Shown here piece by piece: positions 1 through 12,310 of a DNA stretch of 64,000 bases (the first letter of the stretch is position 1; every line of letters begins with the position of its first letter). The notes beneath the pieces are model-generated. The model searched no databases. It saw only the letters and a program-made list of their open reading frames with translations, and was not told where the DNA came from. The translations under genes and the position numbers were made by a program. This DNA is from Castanea sativa (Eukaryota > Streptophyta > Magnoliopsida > Fagales > Fagaceae). Where the stretch lies: positions 13,422,001-13,486,000 of the forward strand of contig NC_134017.1 in the NCBI RefSeq assembly GCF_040712315.1, read 5' to 3'.

Positions 1-744
1 AATCAAGTAATGAGTTCAATCTCAGTTTTTACAAATGCTCCTCTGATTCTATCTTCTTTATGGTCTTGACTCAAACGCGAAACTTTCTTCAATTTGGTTG
101 AAAGATGGATCAAATGGTCTTCACAACGAATCTCTGGCTTTAAGCTTGTTAGAGATTTGTTGTCCTTCAAGTTCTTCAAATGTTCTTTAAGTTCTTCAAA
201 AATTCTTTTGACAAAATTTCTCCAGAGCCTGGACCTCTTGAAAAACCTCCTTCAGAAAATGAGAAGGGATGTCCTCTATTTATAGTGATTTTAGAGGATA
301 AGCTCCACTATGAATTGATATGCTTGAAAGTATGTAGCAGACTTTTGATTGGCCTAAATTCTTCTTAGAGATAATTATCTCTATTTATCTATTTTGATAA
401 AGATCATATTTTGATAAAGATAATAATCAACAAAGATAAATAATTATCTCTATTTAATTTATTTAATAAAGATAATTATCTACCAATTTTGAATAGAAAA
501 TTTATCTTTATTTTATTTATTTATTTATTTTAATAAAGATAATTACCCATAAACTTTGAATAGGAAATTTATCTTTATTTTGTGGACCAAATGACACGTG
601 GCAAATTTTGATATGCCAATGTGATGCCAATTTGGATGACACATGTCATCATCTAATTTAATTAATTTAATGACATTAATTTAGAATTTGCCACTAAACT
701 TTGATGTGGCATTTTATAATTGGCTGAAAATTTTGCCTCTTACA
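1..744 (-). mobile_element. LTR-like sequence, truncated by window start
   Basis: Read on the minus strand this starts TGTAAGAGGC at 744 and carries a TATA-like CTATAAATAGAGG near 290-277, as an LTR would. A diverged direct repeat built on AAAGATAATTA and AAATTTATCTTTATTT lies at about 455-585. The other end and its target duplication lie outside the window, so the assignment rests on the terminal TG, the TATA box and composition only. Confidence 0.38.
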
Positions 745-798
745 ACTAGATACACACAATCAATGTGGGATAAACATCCCTATTTTCTTTTTCTTTCT

Positions 799-799
799 T

Positions 800-834
<35 letters not shown>

Positions 835-857
835 TAGTTGTAGTCTACAACTACAAA
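799..857. repeat. T tract followed by a 13-bp perfect inverted repeat
   Basis: A run of about 32 T (802-833) merges into TTTGTAGTTGTAG (831-843), which is followed after one base by its exact reverse complement (845-857). It may be the end of a degraded mobile element, but no partner end was found. Confidence 0.6.
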
Positions 858-1242
858 GGTTAGACCATTTTGTAGTTATACTTTGGTTATATAATATATT
901 ATAAACCTAGTTTAAAGGTTAAATTAAGTTAACTACTTTGTCAAATGATTTAATACGGTCTGTCTATCCAAATCTGTAATCAAGCGATACCTATTAAAAA
1001 TTTTGCAAGATGTACTTGACTTGACCCCCGCAGTCTCACGCTATATTTGTGCTAATTTGTTTTTTTTAGAAACCTATATTTGTGCTACCAAATAGATCAG
1101 ATCAATGTCTTCAATAAAATCCTAATCAAGAGGTGCAAGACTCAAGCTCATTGCTTCTTTTGGCTCTCTACCACACCTGACTATAGCCAAAAATAAAAAA
1201 TAAAAAAAGCCTTATAGCTTTTCTTTCTTACGACGAAATCAA

Positions 1243-1277
<35 letters not shown>

Positions 1278-1312
1278 ACTCAAACTGCTGTTGTTATTAT
1301 GGATAAGTGAAA
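858..1312. other. Intergenic, with an (AT)n microsatellite at 1245-1274
   Basis: AT-rich sequence with an uninterrupted AT dinucleotide run of about 30 bases. I see no gene or RNA feature here. Confidence 0.6.
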
Positions 1313-1425
1313 TCATATACTATATATAATAGTAGAAGCATTCTCCTGCAATTAAGGTAGTTGTGACATGTAGGAAAAAAGACCACTTAAAATTCTACCA
1401 CGTTTACAATTAAAAAAAGATAAAT
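1313..1425 (+). mobile_element. Helitron 5'-end-like fragment
   Basis: Starts A|TCATATACTATATATAATAG and continues with GCAATTAAGG, then a CACAT/GACAT-like block and AGGAAAAAA. It aligns along about 100 bases with the Helitron 5' end at 6176. A leading TC next to an A matches Helitron 5' termini. No separate 3' end was found before 6176, so it could be a truncated copy, or share the 3' end at 11037. Confidence 0.42.
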
Positions 1426-3389
1426 TATACTGTTTGGGTTACACTAAAACATTGTTTAATACTGCTCAATATAAAAGGAAATCTAACCGGCCAAAATACA
1501 ATGAAAAGAAAGGCTCGGTATACAAAGGAGAGAACATAATTTGTAATCGTAAGCCATAGAGTTCTTGCCTCCGCCCGTTCCCTCACCATACTCCGACCAC
1601 TAGAACTGTAGACACACAGTCTCTTCCGTTCCAATTCACCTTCTCCTTCAACAAATTTAACTGTTCTCTCTGTATTTCTTAAAAGCAAAAGCCCTAACCA
1701 TTAAGTTCTCTTTTCATCAGCCTAGCCTCCACCCATAACCACCAGGAAAAACCCCACCTAAAATACCAAGCAGTTGGAAGTAAAGTCTCAATTCCAATCA
1801 ACCCGATTAAAAGGAAAAAAAAAAGATCAAAAACTTCCATTGCCCATGTATCCATAGTTTGTAATTAGAGAACGTCTTTAAAATTTCTCTACTGGTTAGT
1901 TTTTCTCTTTGCATTTTAGTTTGTGCATTAATTATGATAGGTTTTTATAATTTGGCTGGATTCTTTTTTTATTTAACTTTATGGGTTATATTTCTGGTTA
2001 AGGTATTTGAGTTAGATTTGGTTTGTTTTGGGTATTTGGTTAAATTGATGCGTGGGTATCAATTTATGGTGTCCAGTTAAAAATAGAGCAATAGATTTTT
2101 CTAGAAAAAATTATAAGCCACATGAACAGGGTAGGAATAAAAAGTGGCAATTTGGCTTTTTCCTTATCTAGGTATTTTAGAAGCATTGACGTGGATCTCT
2201 TTGAGGGATGCTGTTATCATCTAGGTTTTTTGATTAGGAGTAGTTTTGTTTAATTAGTTTAAATAGGTGGGTTAGATTTGGGTTTGAGAGATTTTGGTTA
2301 GAAGTTGTTTTGTTTAGGGTATTTGACTTGGCTTAAATTGGTTTTAAGTATCTAGAATCTATTTTGCCCATTTAGGTCACTTTTATTTTGAATTTTCTTT
2401 CCCATTCAAATTAAGATGAATATTTGTTTTGTCACTCAAAACATAATTCTTTAATAATCAAAACCACACCAAAGTTTTATTAAAACTTTTTTTTTGGGTC
2501 TGTTGTTTCTGAATGGTCCCTTTTTAAAAGCCAGTGGAAATCTACGAAGAAATTTTATGCAAATTAGATTTACTATGATTGCCCTGTCTTTGAAATTTTT
2601 CTCACTCGGATATCCTTGCAATATATATTGGTGAATATTCTATTAGTGTTCCCAATCATGTTATGATATTAGAATCATAATTAGATTGGTCCATGAAAGA
2701 ATCATCCTTCAATTGTGTTCTTTGTGGACATCATTATAAAAAAAAACATGTATCATTTGTGTATAGCATGTCAATGCTCTAAATTATGTTATGAAACTAG
2801 AATCATAACAGATTGTAATACAAAAAAACCAGAAAACCATAATTTCACTTAGAAAACATTATAAATTGCAAAATAATTTTGCAGAGAAGAGATGGAGCAG
2901 AGCAGCAGATCATATGGCAGTTGCAGTGACTATTGAAAGGATGGAGGGAAGGTGTTTTCTTTTGTCTTGAATGAGTGGGTTTAATGATTGGGTGAGTGAG
3001 GACCACCACCATATTAGACCATCACCCTCCTTCAGCCCATCCCCTTGCCACTGATATATATTGCCTGAACCATTACTGGTACAGGTTTCTTTAAACAATA
3101 AAAATTTGAATAAAATATGATTTATATTTTGTTATTTTGGGTTGATTGTTATTAATTTAGGTATTTGGGCTACTGGTTTTGATTAAGGTTGAATGATGAA
3201 GAAAGAAAGAGCACTATCAAAGACATTTGAAATCCATTTAGCTTAGGGTTGACAGCCATTAAAGGTATTGCCAAGAAACAAGTAATTTTCTTTTGCTTAA
3301 ACATTGTTTGATTGTCATCCTATGTGATGTTGTTCTTTTCTCCTTCTTATTTCAATTTCATTCTTTGAATTGTAGTTGGTTTTTTTTAG
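1426..3389. other. Non-coding sequence, possibly Helitron interior
   Basis: No convincing gene. TTTGGTTAGA / GGTATTTGG-rich stretches at 1960-2350 resemble 7620-7800 inside the Helitron at 6176-11037, which suggests shared Helitron interior. The short open frames here show no recognisable domain. Confidence 0.4.
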
Positions 3390-5049
3390 GCGTAAATGCA
3401 CTTTTAGTCCCTACATTTTTGGCGTTTTTCTATTTTAGTCCCTACAATTTATTTTTACCATTTTTAGTCCCTAAACCAATTAGTGCGTCTCATTTTTGTC
3501 CTTTCCGTCAGCCAACTAACGGAAAAGGCTGACGTGGTTGATGGAGCGAATAAAAAATAATATAAAATGCCACGTCAGCATCTAATTTTCTTTTTAAAAT
3601 AATTTATCAATTTTAACTAAATAAAAAAAGAAAAAACAGAATTAAAAACAATAAATTCATCCATTTAGATCTAATTCATCCTGACAAGAACACATTAAAC
3701 ATCAACGTAAGAACATAAGCCCAGAACCAAACACAAACTCAAAACACTGAAAATGAGAAAAAATAGAGAAGTCAAATCCAGAAAATCATATACAAACCCA
3801 TCAAGAACGCACAAGAGCACAAACCCAAAAATATCATACAAACCCAAAAATCAAACACAGAAAAATCAAATCCACATTGTATTAAACATGAACACATTAA
3901 ACATTTGAACAAAAAGACAAACCCAGAAAATTTAAAACCCAAAAAATTAGCATTGGATCCACATCAACACAAAATTAAACAAGAAAAAATCCAAAAAATC
4001 AAACCTCCACATCACCAAAGCATCAAACACAAAACTCAAACCCAGAATTGTTGACCCCCAAACACAAAAACACTAAACTCTAAACCCAAAATTTCAGGCA
4101 TCGATCTGAAACTCAACTCAAACCACCAATTCAAAACCTCCAAACCCATCGATCCGAAACCTCCAAACCCACCGATTCGAAACCTCCAAACCCATCGATT
4201 TGAAACCTCCAAACCCTCCAAACTCACCGATTCGAAAAGCTTGCACCGATCCAGAAAATCAGAATCTCCTCCTTAGAAAAGCTTGCACCGATCTAGCCAT
4301 TGGTGAAGTGAAGAATGTGCCACAGGCAACGAATCGAGCGAGAGCGACGAATCGAGCTTGGGAGTCACCGATGACGACGACCCACGAGCTGTTGAGCAAA
4401 TAGGAGGTTTCCGACGGAGAGAGTCGTCAAAAGTCGCAAGACACAACATTTCTCGACGAGGACCATTGCCAAGACCCATTTGAAGAAGAAGAAGAGTTGA
4501 TGGGGTCGGGAGCCAGACAACTTCGTGGAGGAGAGAGAGGCAGGAGTGTTTTGAGGAAGAGTTTAGACTGGAAGCAAGAAAGGAAGTTCAAGAGCAAACT
4601 CTTGTGGGCCAAAAAGTAATTATGTTGTTGGCTTTGTAAGTGTTTTGAGAGTAAATAGTTAATGTTTGTTGATGTGTTCTTTGTGTTTTTAAATTTGAGT
4701 TTGTGTTTGGTTCTGGGATTGTGTTCTTAAGTTCTTATGTTGATGTTTATGTGTTGATGTTCAGATGAATTAGATCTAAATTAATGAATTTATTGTTTTT
4801 AATTCTGTTTTTTTTTATTTAGTTAAAATTGATAAATTATTTAAAAAAGAAAATTTGATGCTGACGTGGCATTTTATATTATTTTTTTATTCGCTCCGTC
4901 AGCCACGTCAACTTTTTCCGCTAGTTGGCTGACGGAAGGACTAAAATGAGACGCGCTAATTGGTTTAGGGACTAAAAGTGGTAAAAATATAATGTAGGGA
5001 CTAAAATGTAAAAATGCCAAAATGTAGGAACTAAAAGTGTATTTACGTC
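3390..5049. mobile_element. Mutator-like TIR element, non-autonomous
   Basis: Bases 3390 to about 3690 are an imperfect inverted copy of about 4760-5049. Termini are GGCGTAAATGCACTT and, reversed, GACGTAAATACACTT. Both arms carry the TTTTAGTCCCTA-type and CCGTCAGCCA motifs I associate with long-TIR Mutator-like elements. The flanks share TTTTTTTA (3382-3389 and 5050-5057), so an 8 or 9 bp target duplication is compatible but T-rich and not decisive. No transposase is seen. The interior is a CA-rich stretch plus a GAAGAAGAAGAAGAG-containing segment that could be captured sequence. Confidence 0.72.
4128..4262. repeat. Short tandem repeat inside the TIR element
   Basis: Four or five degenerate units of about 26-27 bp built on GAAACCTCCAAACCCA plus CCGATTCG/TCGATCC. 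A second small duplication, AGCTTGCACCGATC, follows at about 4237-4295. Confidence 0.65.
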
Positions 5050-5057
5050 TTTTTTTA

Positions 5058-6175
5058 TCATTTTTTTTTATAATTCCTTTTGATTTTGGTATCATTTTTT
5101 TTTTCAAAATTTCGTATCTACTGGTTTGGGTGTCAATGTTAACTTTATAGGTTGATGAATATTCCAAATTGGGTTGAGTGTTGCATGCCAATTGTTTGAT
5201 TTGTATTGCCTTTTTCTATTTTGATTGTTGTTTGGGATGTACAATTGTATTCTTTTGTTTTTCTATTTGTCTCCAGTGGACAAGAACGAGGCACCCCATA
5301 ACTCAATCAAAAGTCTATTTCTACCTTCCTTTATATTTGTCTTTCTACATGCAAAAATCGTGACGTGTTCTAGGTTATTGTTTAACTATTCGGAAATCTA
5401 TGTCCCATTCAATGTTCATATAAACAAAAGCGAAAGCATGAATGCCCAATGAGTATTACCAAAAATAAGATGGAATCCAAAATTTCTCTCTGATGTTTTC
5501 TTTTGGAATTTATGGAATTATTATGCTGTACATTGAGGTTATTTTTATTGAATTATGAAGTAACCATTTAATTTATTTTTTTTTATTTTCTGCAAAAAAA
5601 ATTGTCTTAAAGTATATGGAGTTATGGTATTTTTTGTGGTGTTAAAGGAATAGAATGACTTCGTATATATGAGAGTAGAGACTTCGTCCTGGCATAGTCT
5701 AAAATTTTTCCAATAGGTGCATTCCTTGCAATATTCTTTTGTTTTTAATTAATTTTTTAAAGTTTATTTTCAATACCCATATCTCCATGTCTTCCATATT
5801 TTGCCCTGCTGTTACAACTCCCCATACACTTTCAATAATGCAATGAATCTATGTAAAAAAAAATCAATTGGTGTACTGTTTACTGTTGATTAACATTGTG
5901 TCTTATGTATTTGTTAAGAAATATTAGATTGAAGATCAAGTTATTCTCTTATTTGTAGATAGTTATAATTAAAAAAAGAAGACGAAGTTGTATGCAGTTT
6001 TGCACACAACTTTCATTTCCTTGACTTTGGTCTATGGTACTATAAACCTTAGTAACTTTTCCACTATATTTTTGTTTCTTTTGTTTAAGTTTGTATGAGA
6101 AGGTTCTTTTTTGAAATTAAATTTAAATTATATATATATATGTATATATATATGTATCTCATATATCATATCTAA
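5058..6175. other. Intergenic, AT-rich, no gene seen
   Basis: Contains a TA microsatellite at about 6129-6163 immediately left of the Helitron. No coding signal, RNA gene or repeat boundary recognised. Confidence 0.55.
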
Positions 6176-6485
6176 TCTAATACTATATATAAAAGCAGAA
6201 GCTTTGCGTTGCAATTAAGGTTGTACTGCCACATAGGAAAAAAAACTTATCTAACTTTCGGCCACATTTATGACTAAAAAGTGAAACATTGTATTGTTTC
6301 TTCAGTTGTACCATTTGAAGGATAAAGTTTCGTCAAATGTTAAATAAAAACTCAGATGGAGAGATGAATCAATTGGGCAGAAAGAATTTGAAAGACATCT
6401 GAGGGTAATTTTTTTTAATTTTTTTTAAAATTTAGTTGTCAAACATGATTTAGGTTTTAGTACTGTTTCAAACATGATTTACATA

Positions 6486-7489
6486 TGTTGAGGACATTTT
6501 ATGTAATTGGCTAATCCTTTGACAAAACGCACTTTACTTGTAATTGGGTAGATCTAGGATGGGTTTAGTACTTCAAGAAACATGTTGTTCAAGCAAAGTA
6601 TTAAAGCCATGAAGATTGAACCAAGAAACAAGTGAAGAAAAACTGTTCATTAAAGCTGGACAGATTCTCAACAGCTGCCGACAGATAATATCTATCGTGG
6701 ATTAATGAATCTCGATAGATAGCTCGACAGATATATCTATCGAGGTCTCGACAAATATCTCAACAGCTGTATATATTGAGATCTACGAAATCAAAATTTT
6801 CAGATTTGATTTTTGGCCCATGTTGACATGTATGTGTAGGGTTTCTTTTCACACAACCCTAGACATATATAAGATTTATTTTAAAGGCTGTCACACAAGA
6901 GAAATACAAGGAGAACACATGCAAAAAGTGACCAAGTGTCTTATTCTCTCTGAAAGAAACTACTGCGTCTTTGCGTCTTAGAGTTTTGTAACCAAGTGTT
7001 TTTTGATCTTCATTGTTGATGAAGTGAAGAACATTGTAGCTAACATCTTCTTCTCAAGTTGGTGTGTTAATCACGTATTGGGAGCCATGCATCATTGGTA
7101 AGTCACGTATTAGGATTCGTGCAAAAGGGTGGCATTCATATATTGAAGAGTTCAGAGGTTCTGAAGCGGTAAAAGGTTTCTGCTGTAAGTTCATCTATAA
7201 GATTGTAGAGTTTAGGGACAAAGATTTTGTATTAGATCTGAAAATTCTCTTTACTATAGTGGATTGCTTTTCGGGAAGGTTTCCCCCTAAGTTTTTTACT
7301 ATGATTCTAGTTTGTTTCATTGGTTTTCTTGGGTTATCATATCTTGTCTTATTTACTTTCCACTGTGCATGATATTAACATGATATTAATGTTAGTTTGT
7401 TTTATCAAGGTCTATTTATAATAAATCTAATTAACAACTTGGGTTAAAAATTTGTTAATCCTATCAACTGGTGTCTAAATTTCCCAACA
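6486..7489 (+). mobile_element. Solo LTR, Copia-like family A, TSD ACATA
   Basis: Starts TGTTGAGG and ends CCCAACA, flanked by a perfect 5-bp duplication ACATA (6481-6485 and 7490-7494). A TATATAAG box lies near 6867. It matches the LTRs at 21127, 25730, 43112 and 44995, including a conserved GGCTAATCCTTTGACAAAA block, a CTATCGAG-rich stretch and the TGTGCATGATATT 3' part. No internal region remains, so LTR-LTR recombination is inferred. Confidence 0.9.
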
Positions 7490-7494
7490 ACATA

Positions 7495-8949
7495 TGATCT
7501 ATTAAAGACTGTTTGGCCTTCCACTATAACATAAATTTTTGCTCCCAAAAACACCATTTGAAATGGGTATTTTTGTTGGATTGTTTTTGAACTTATGGTC
7601 TTACAAAAATGGTGTTAAATATAATTAGTGTTGGGTATTTTGGTCAGATTGATTTTAAAACTTTGATTTTTGTTTCTAGGTTAGATTTTGTTTTGATAAA
7701 GGTATTTGGTTAGAATCTGCTTTCCTTAGGATATTTGTGTCACATTTGGTTTGCTTTTGTTTAGAGTATTTGGGTTAATTGGTTTTGTGTATTTGTCAAT
7801 GATGTTTTTAAAATAGATAAAAACAAATGCAATCATGCCTTTCTTTTCATTTTTCTTAAGAGATGGGAATGGTGACAATCTTAAGTTTGGAAGACTGTAT
7901 ATTTTTTTCCACGGTAATGGTTACCAATTCCTATAGATAACCATAAGTCCAAAAGGCCCATATAAAATCCCCTGGGTTTGAGTTTAATGGCAGAGTGAAT
8001 TACATCCATGGAAATAATAGTGATTTTAATGATTTAATGTGAGTGTGTGTGTATATGTATATATTTTATCCTTACTGTGTGTTTGTTTAATCCATATAAT
8101 CATTGTTAAAATTAAGGATATGCACATGTTTTGATCTTAGCCACTTTGAGATGTACATATATATTCTTGATTACTGTCTTGATTTCTAGCTGATATTTCT
8201 GCTATAATTGTTAAAATTATGCTTTAAACTTGATTTGGTGTACTTTGCGGAGTTTGATGTTGAAATAAGCTTTATTCTGAATTAATATATTATAGGTATA
8301 TATAAACAAGCATATAAGAATATTTGGGTTTAGGCTTACTGCTTATGCCCTTCATATAACAGTATCATGAAATAATGTTTGTAGATATTGATTTAAAGGT
8401 GATTGCTTTTGCTTTCTCTTGATAACAATTTCAGTGCATTGGGAGATATCTTGAACCTACTTATTCATTTCTTATTTAGTTTCTTTACTTTTTTTTCTCA
8501 ATGGATTTTCTTGCTTCATATTTTTTTTTTTAAGTTCATCAATTGATGTATTATATGATTATACCATTTAGTTGAGTGTGATGCTAGCAATTTATTCTGT
8601 TTATATTCTATTATTGTATTTATGAGCTATATGAGTTATGATGCTAGTAATTTGCTGCTATGGAACTCATTTGACTAAAGCAAAAAAAATTTGAGCTGAA
8701 AACAATTTTTTCTTTTCTTGTTTCCCTTTTTAGGTGTATCTCTTGAACCTATTTGGCTGCATATTAATTGGAAATGTTCATAGTTTGTATAATATTGCAT
8801 TCATAAATCCAACATATCGGCTGAGGCTTTAGAAAAATTGGAGTCATCACTATAATGGATGGGCAAATTCATGAAATGTGCCCACTTTAATTTTTTTGAT
8901 GTAAGTTTTTTTGTTTTTTATTTATTTTATGTAAGTTGTGTAAACTTTT
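7495..8949. other. Helitron interior, non-coding
   Basis: AT-rich sequence with no recognisable gene fragment. The TSD CTTTT of the next solo LTR is at 8945-8949. Confidence 0.4.
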
Positions 8950-9855
8950 TGTTGGTGCAAACATAATGATAATGGAAATAATACGAACAGAAACTGAATA
9001 ATATTTCTTAATTTTTATTAGTTTAAAGAAAGAGATTACACAACACTATTTGGACTGAGGCGCGACACTCGTTCTCTTTAAGGAGATTCAAGCCCTTGGT
9101 TGGCTAAACTTTGTAATCGGTGAAGACCGTCTCTGACTTGTCTTTCTCAGGATACAATAGCCCAACAAGTGTTGTATGGCTAGAACAACCTTTGCACAAA
9201 GTGTTCAAGCCCAAAGCTCCACCAGAAAGAACACCCTTCCTTGCCAAGAATCTCTCTATTTTTTGTGTGTGCATATTGCAGCAACTTGGATTTTGTCTGA
9301 ATGGGTCTATTTATAGGCTCAATGGGCCTCAGAAATTACTACCCAAATTAATCTGATTAATTAGGTCAATTATTCTAATATAGTGGGTGTTACAAGATTA
9401 ATTGTTGGATATTATTCTGATGGGCTAGAGTTACACAATGAATGGTGAGATAAGGAGTTTTCTGAATAATGAAAAGGCCCAAACGGATAGTCCATTAAGT
9501 GGGTTAATGGCTCATTATTTTCCATAATAAATATGGAATATTAATTCGGGCCATTTACTCACCAACGGATATGGTAATTACTCTGAATGGGCTGTCAAGT
9601 AGGAGGATCCAAGGTGCTGATCCATTTCCAAATATGACACCTCCCCCTTGCACACGTATCTGGCCCAATATTTGAGATAATTCATGTTAGCCCATTAATT
9701 ACCATAATTAAAAAGAATAAGATACTCTCTCTCATTTTCGATATGGGATTAAATATTTTCACTAACTCCTCATCTTCCACATTCACTCCCACATCTTTAC
9801 ATTTATGTTATAAAATTTATTCATTTTAATTATTTACTATTAAAATACTCCAACA
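8950..9855 (-). mobile_element. Solo LTR of a second retrotransposon family, TSD CTTTT
   Basis: Runs TGTTGGTGC to ACTCCAACA and is flanked by CTTTT at 8945-8949 and 9856-9860. Orientation is inferred from a TATA box on the minus strand (CCTATAAATAGACC, about 9319-9306). It is unrelated to the family A LTRs. No gag or pol lies nearby, which is why it is called solo. Confidence 0.85.
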
Positions 9856-9860
9856 CTTTT

Positions 9861-11008
9861 TGTTGTAAAATTGGTAATACCTTTAACATTTTCCATATGT
9901 TCTTATGTTTCGATGCTTTGATTGGGGAGTTTGGTTTTGTGTGATAATATTTTGCATGGGAAATTACAGGTGAGACATCATTAATACTTCAAAGCATAAT
10001 AGAAATGATTATACATGGGGGAATATTACTATAAAACTGGTAGAAGCATATGGTAGATTAATGTTATGCTTTTATTTTGAAGCAAATAGAAAGAAGATGT
10101 GCTTAATAGGTTGGGTTTGAGGATAACAATTTCTTTTTTATTTACATTTTGCTAGAAGGGTAAAGATTGTTGAGGGATTGAGATAGTATCAAAAACTACA
10201 TGTGTGTTCCAAGATTACTTCTGAATTATAAGAAAAAATGATTTTATTTGCGTCTACATAATTTCAAAATTAGATAATTATGATATAATTTTGTCTCTGT
10301 TTTGATGAAATAACTTAAATTGATGTATCTCACTATAGGTGCTAGAAAACCATCTTCACATGGATTTGAAGTTGGTATTGTCATTGCAGTACTATCATGT
10401 TTGACACTTTGTAGTTGTTGGATGAACACTTTGTGAGCTTGGATGGTTGTTTATGTTGTAATCTAACGTTAAAAAATTTAGAGGAATTACCCTATATTAG
10501 ATTTTTATCTTAGCATTAAAATTCGATTTTCAAATTCTATTTCAGATCTCTAGCTTTAGAGACTATATCTGAAATAATTCTATCTTAACACCAAATTTCA
10601 TGAATCTTCAAGGATGAAGTTCAAAATTCTTCCATTTAAATGAAATCAAATTACTTTTTTAGATAAGCAAAATGAAAGCTAATGCCTGAATAGCACCGTG
10701 TAGAAGTTAGTTTCATACTACAAAGTATGTTTAAAGTGGTGAGCATAGTCGCAGAACATTTTAAAATACATAAAATAATATTTAAGCATTTTTAATGTAT
10801 TTAGCACACCCACTCCTATTCTTGCCTTTATTTGACTATTTGCTCATGTCCGTGATTACATGGCATTAAAGGCTAATATAATGTTTCTGTAATTAAATTC
10901 TAATATTAGTTTATTTCAGCAATTAGTTAAATTAAACTTCATGCCTAGGACGAATTATAGTACATTGTTTGCTATATTAAGCTGATTTTTTTCTAATATG
11001 TAAAATAA
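9861..11008. other. Helitron interior, non-coding
   Basis: No gene, RNA or repeat boundary recognised between the solo LTR and the Helitron 3' hairpin. Confidence 0.4.
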
Positions 11009-11037
11009 CCCCACGCATTGCATGTGTTAAATGCTAG

Positions 11038-12310
11038 TTATGATAGGAGGATTATAATTTATATGTTTACATTGTGAAATGTTTAAAGACTGAATGGGTA
11101 AATTTTTTAAAACACTTGTATCATCTAGCATCAGATATTTTCAAAGGTCAAATTTTAGTTACAAAATTGGTTGTAGTATAAAACTACAAAATTGGTTGTA
11201 ACCAACCTTAATATATTTTTATTGAAATTGAAATTTGACAAATTTATAATTGGATTATATTTTCTTTTTATATCCTCCATACTTGCAAAATTTCTAGAAA
11301 ATTAAAAATTAATAGTTATGTCATCAAGAAATTGTTTACATTATAAATTTTTGTAATTTAAAATTATACGTAAAATATAAATTTATTGATCATATATTAA
11401 ATAATATCTTATTGAAACAAAATTTGACATGTGTATTAAGAGCGTAAAGAACATGCAATAATATTAATTTTTTCAAAGGAAGTTATAATCTTAGACTATA
11501 ACCAGTTTTGTAGCTATATTTTATTCATTCTCAAATCTAGTCAACATTTTTGGATATGTTAACCCAATCTTGCAACTAAAAAACCCCAAATTTTAGATAC
11601 TTATAAATATGCAATCATAATATATTTTAGATATAATATCTTGTAACTCAACCCAATCCAACCCAACCCAATCCAACCCAACCCGGTAGGTTAGGTTTGT
11701 TTTTAGGGGTTGATGAGCTGGGTTGGGTTACCAATTTTTTCTTTTTTTGTTACCGGTCAGGCCAAGTTTGGGTCTAGAGATTTATAAATCCACCTAATCT
11801 AACTTGACTCACCTATATTTAACATACGTTAAAAATGTATATTATATATTTTTGTTAATTAGTTTTTGCCTTTCTCCTTGATATAAAATATAACCATATT
11901 TGATCTCTTATAATGAAGTTAGGAAAGAACTATTTAATATCTTACAAACTAAATGTAAAGAACTATTTAATATCTTACTAAATGTTATTTGGTTTGATAA
12001 TTCGTATATGGTGGTGCTAATATTTACAATTTTCATAAAATGGCAGAGAGCAACAAATATTTATAATATTGCTGCTATATATATTCAATTTTGTTTCTAA
12101 ACTGTAGACCATATGATTATCACTATCTGCTCCACCATCACAACAACTCTTATTTATTTGCTTAGCGTAAATTGAAGATCCAACCCTGAATACAAACCAC
12201 ACGAAGGCGGCAATTTGATAACGGGCCATTTGTACGCAACCGCCTATTATTTTTATACACATATTGCGTACACTTCCATGTGAGAATTTTGCGTACCTAT
12301 TTGCTGGTTA
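11038..12310. other. Region downstream of the receptor kinase gene
   Basis: The 3' flank of the minus-strand kinase gene. A CCCAA/CCAAC-rich low-complexity tract at about 11645-11690 is followed by its partial inverse GGGTTGGGTT at about 11730. It resembles interstitial pentamer repeats, not the plant telomere heptamer. No polyadenylation site was assigned, and the 3' UTR is probably within the last few hundred bases left of 12311. Confidence 0.4.

Larger units (their letters stand above)
6176..11037 (+). mobile_element. Non-autonomous Helitron with nested insertions
   Basis: The 5' end reads A|TCTAATACTATATATAAAAG at 6176. The 3' end reads CTAG|T at 11034-11038, preceded by a decayed hairpin (CCCACGC at 11010-11016 against GCATGTG at 11020-11026, loop ATT) about 8 bases upstream. 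TC...CTRR ends, a 3' subterminal hairpin and insertion between A and T without target duplication define Helitrons. No Rep/helicase coding is visible. Two solo LTRs (6486-7489 and 8950-9855) are nested inside, so the element before those insertions was about 2.9 kb. Another copy's 5' end lies at 1313. Confidence 0.55.

Noticed and set aside
7064..7372. 102-codon frame in the solo LTR
   Set aside because: The same region in sister LTRs is not open, so it is a chance frame in R/U5 sequence.
11640..11700. Interstitial telomere repeat
   Set aside because: The unit is CCCAA/CCAAC, not the plant TTTAGGG heptamer.
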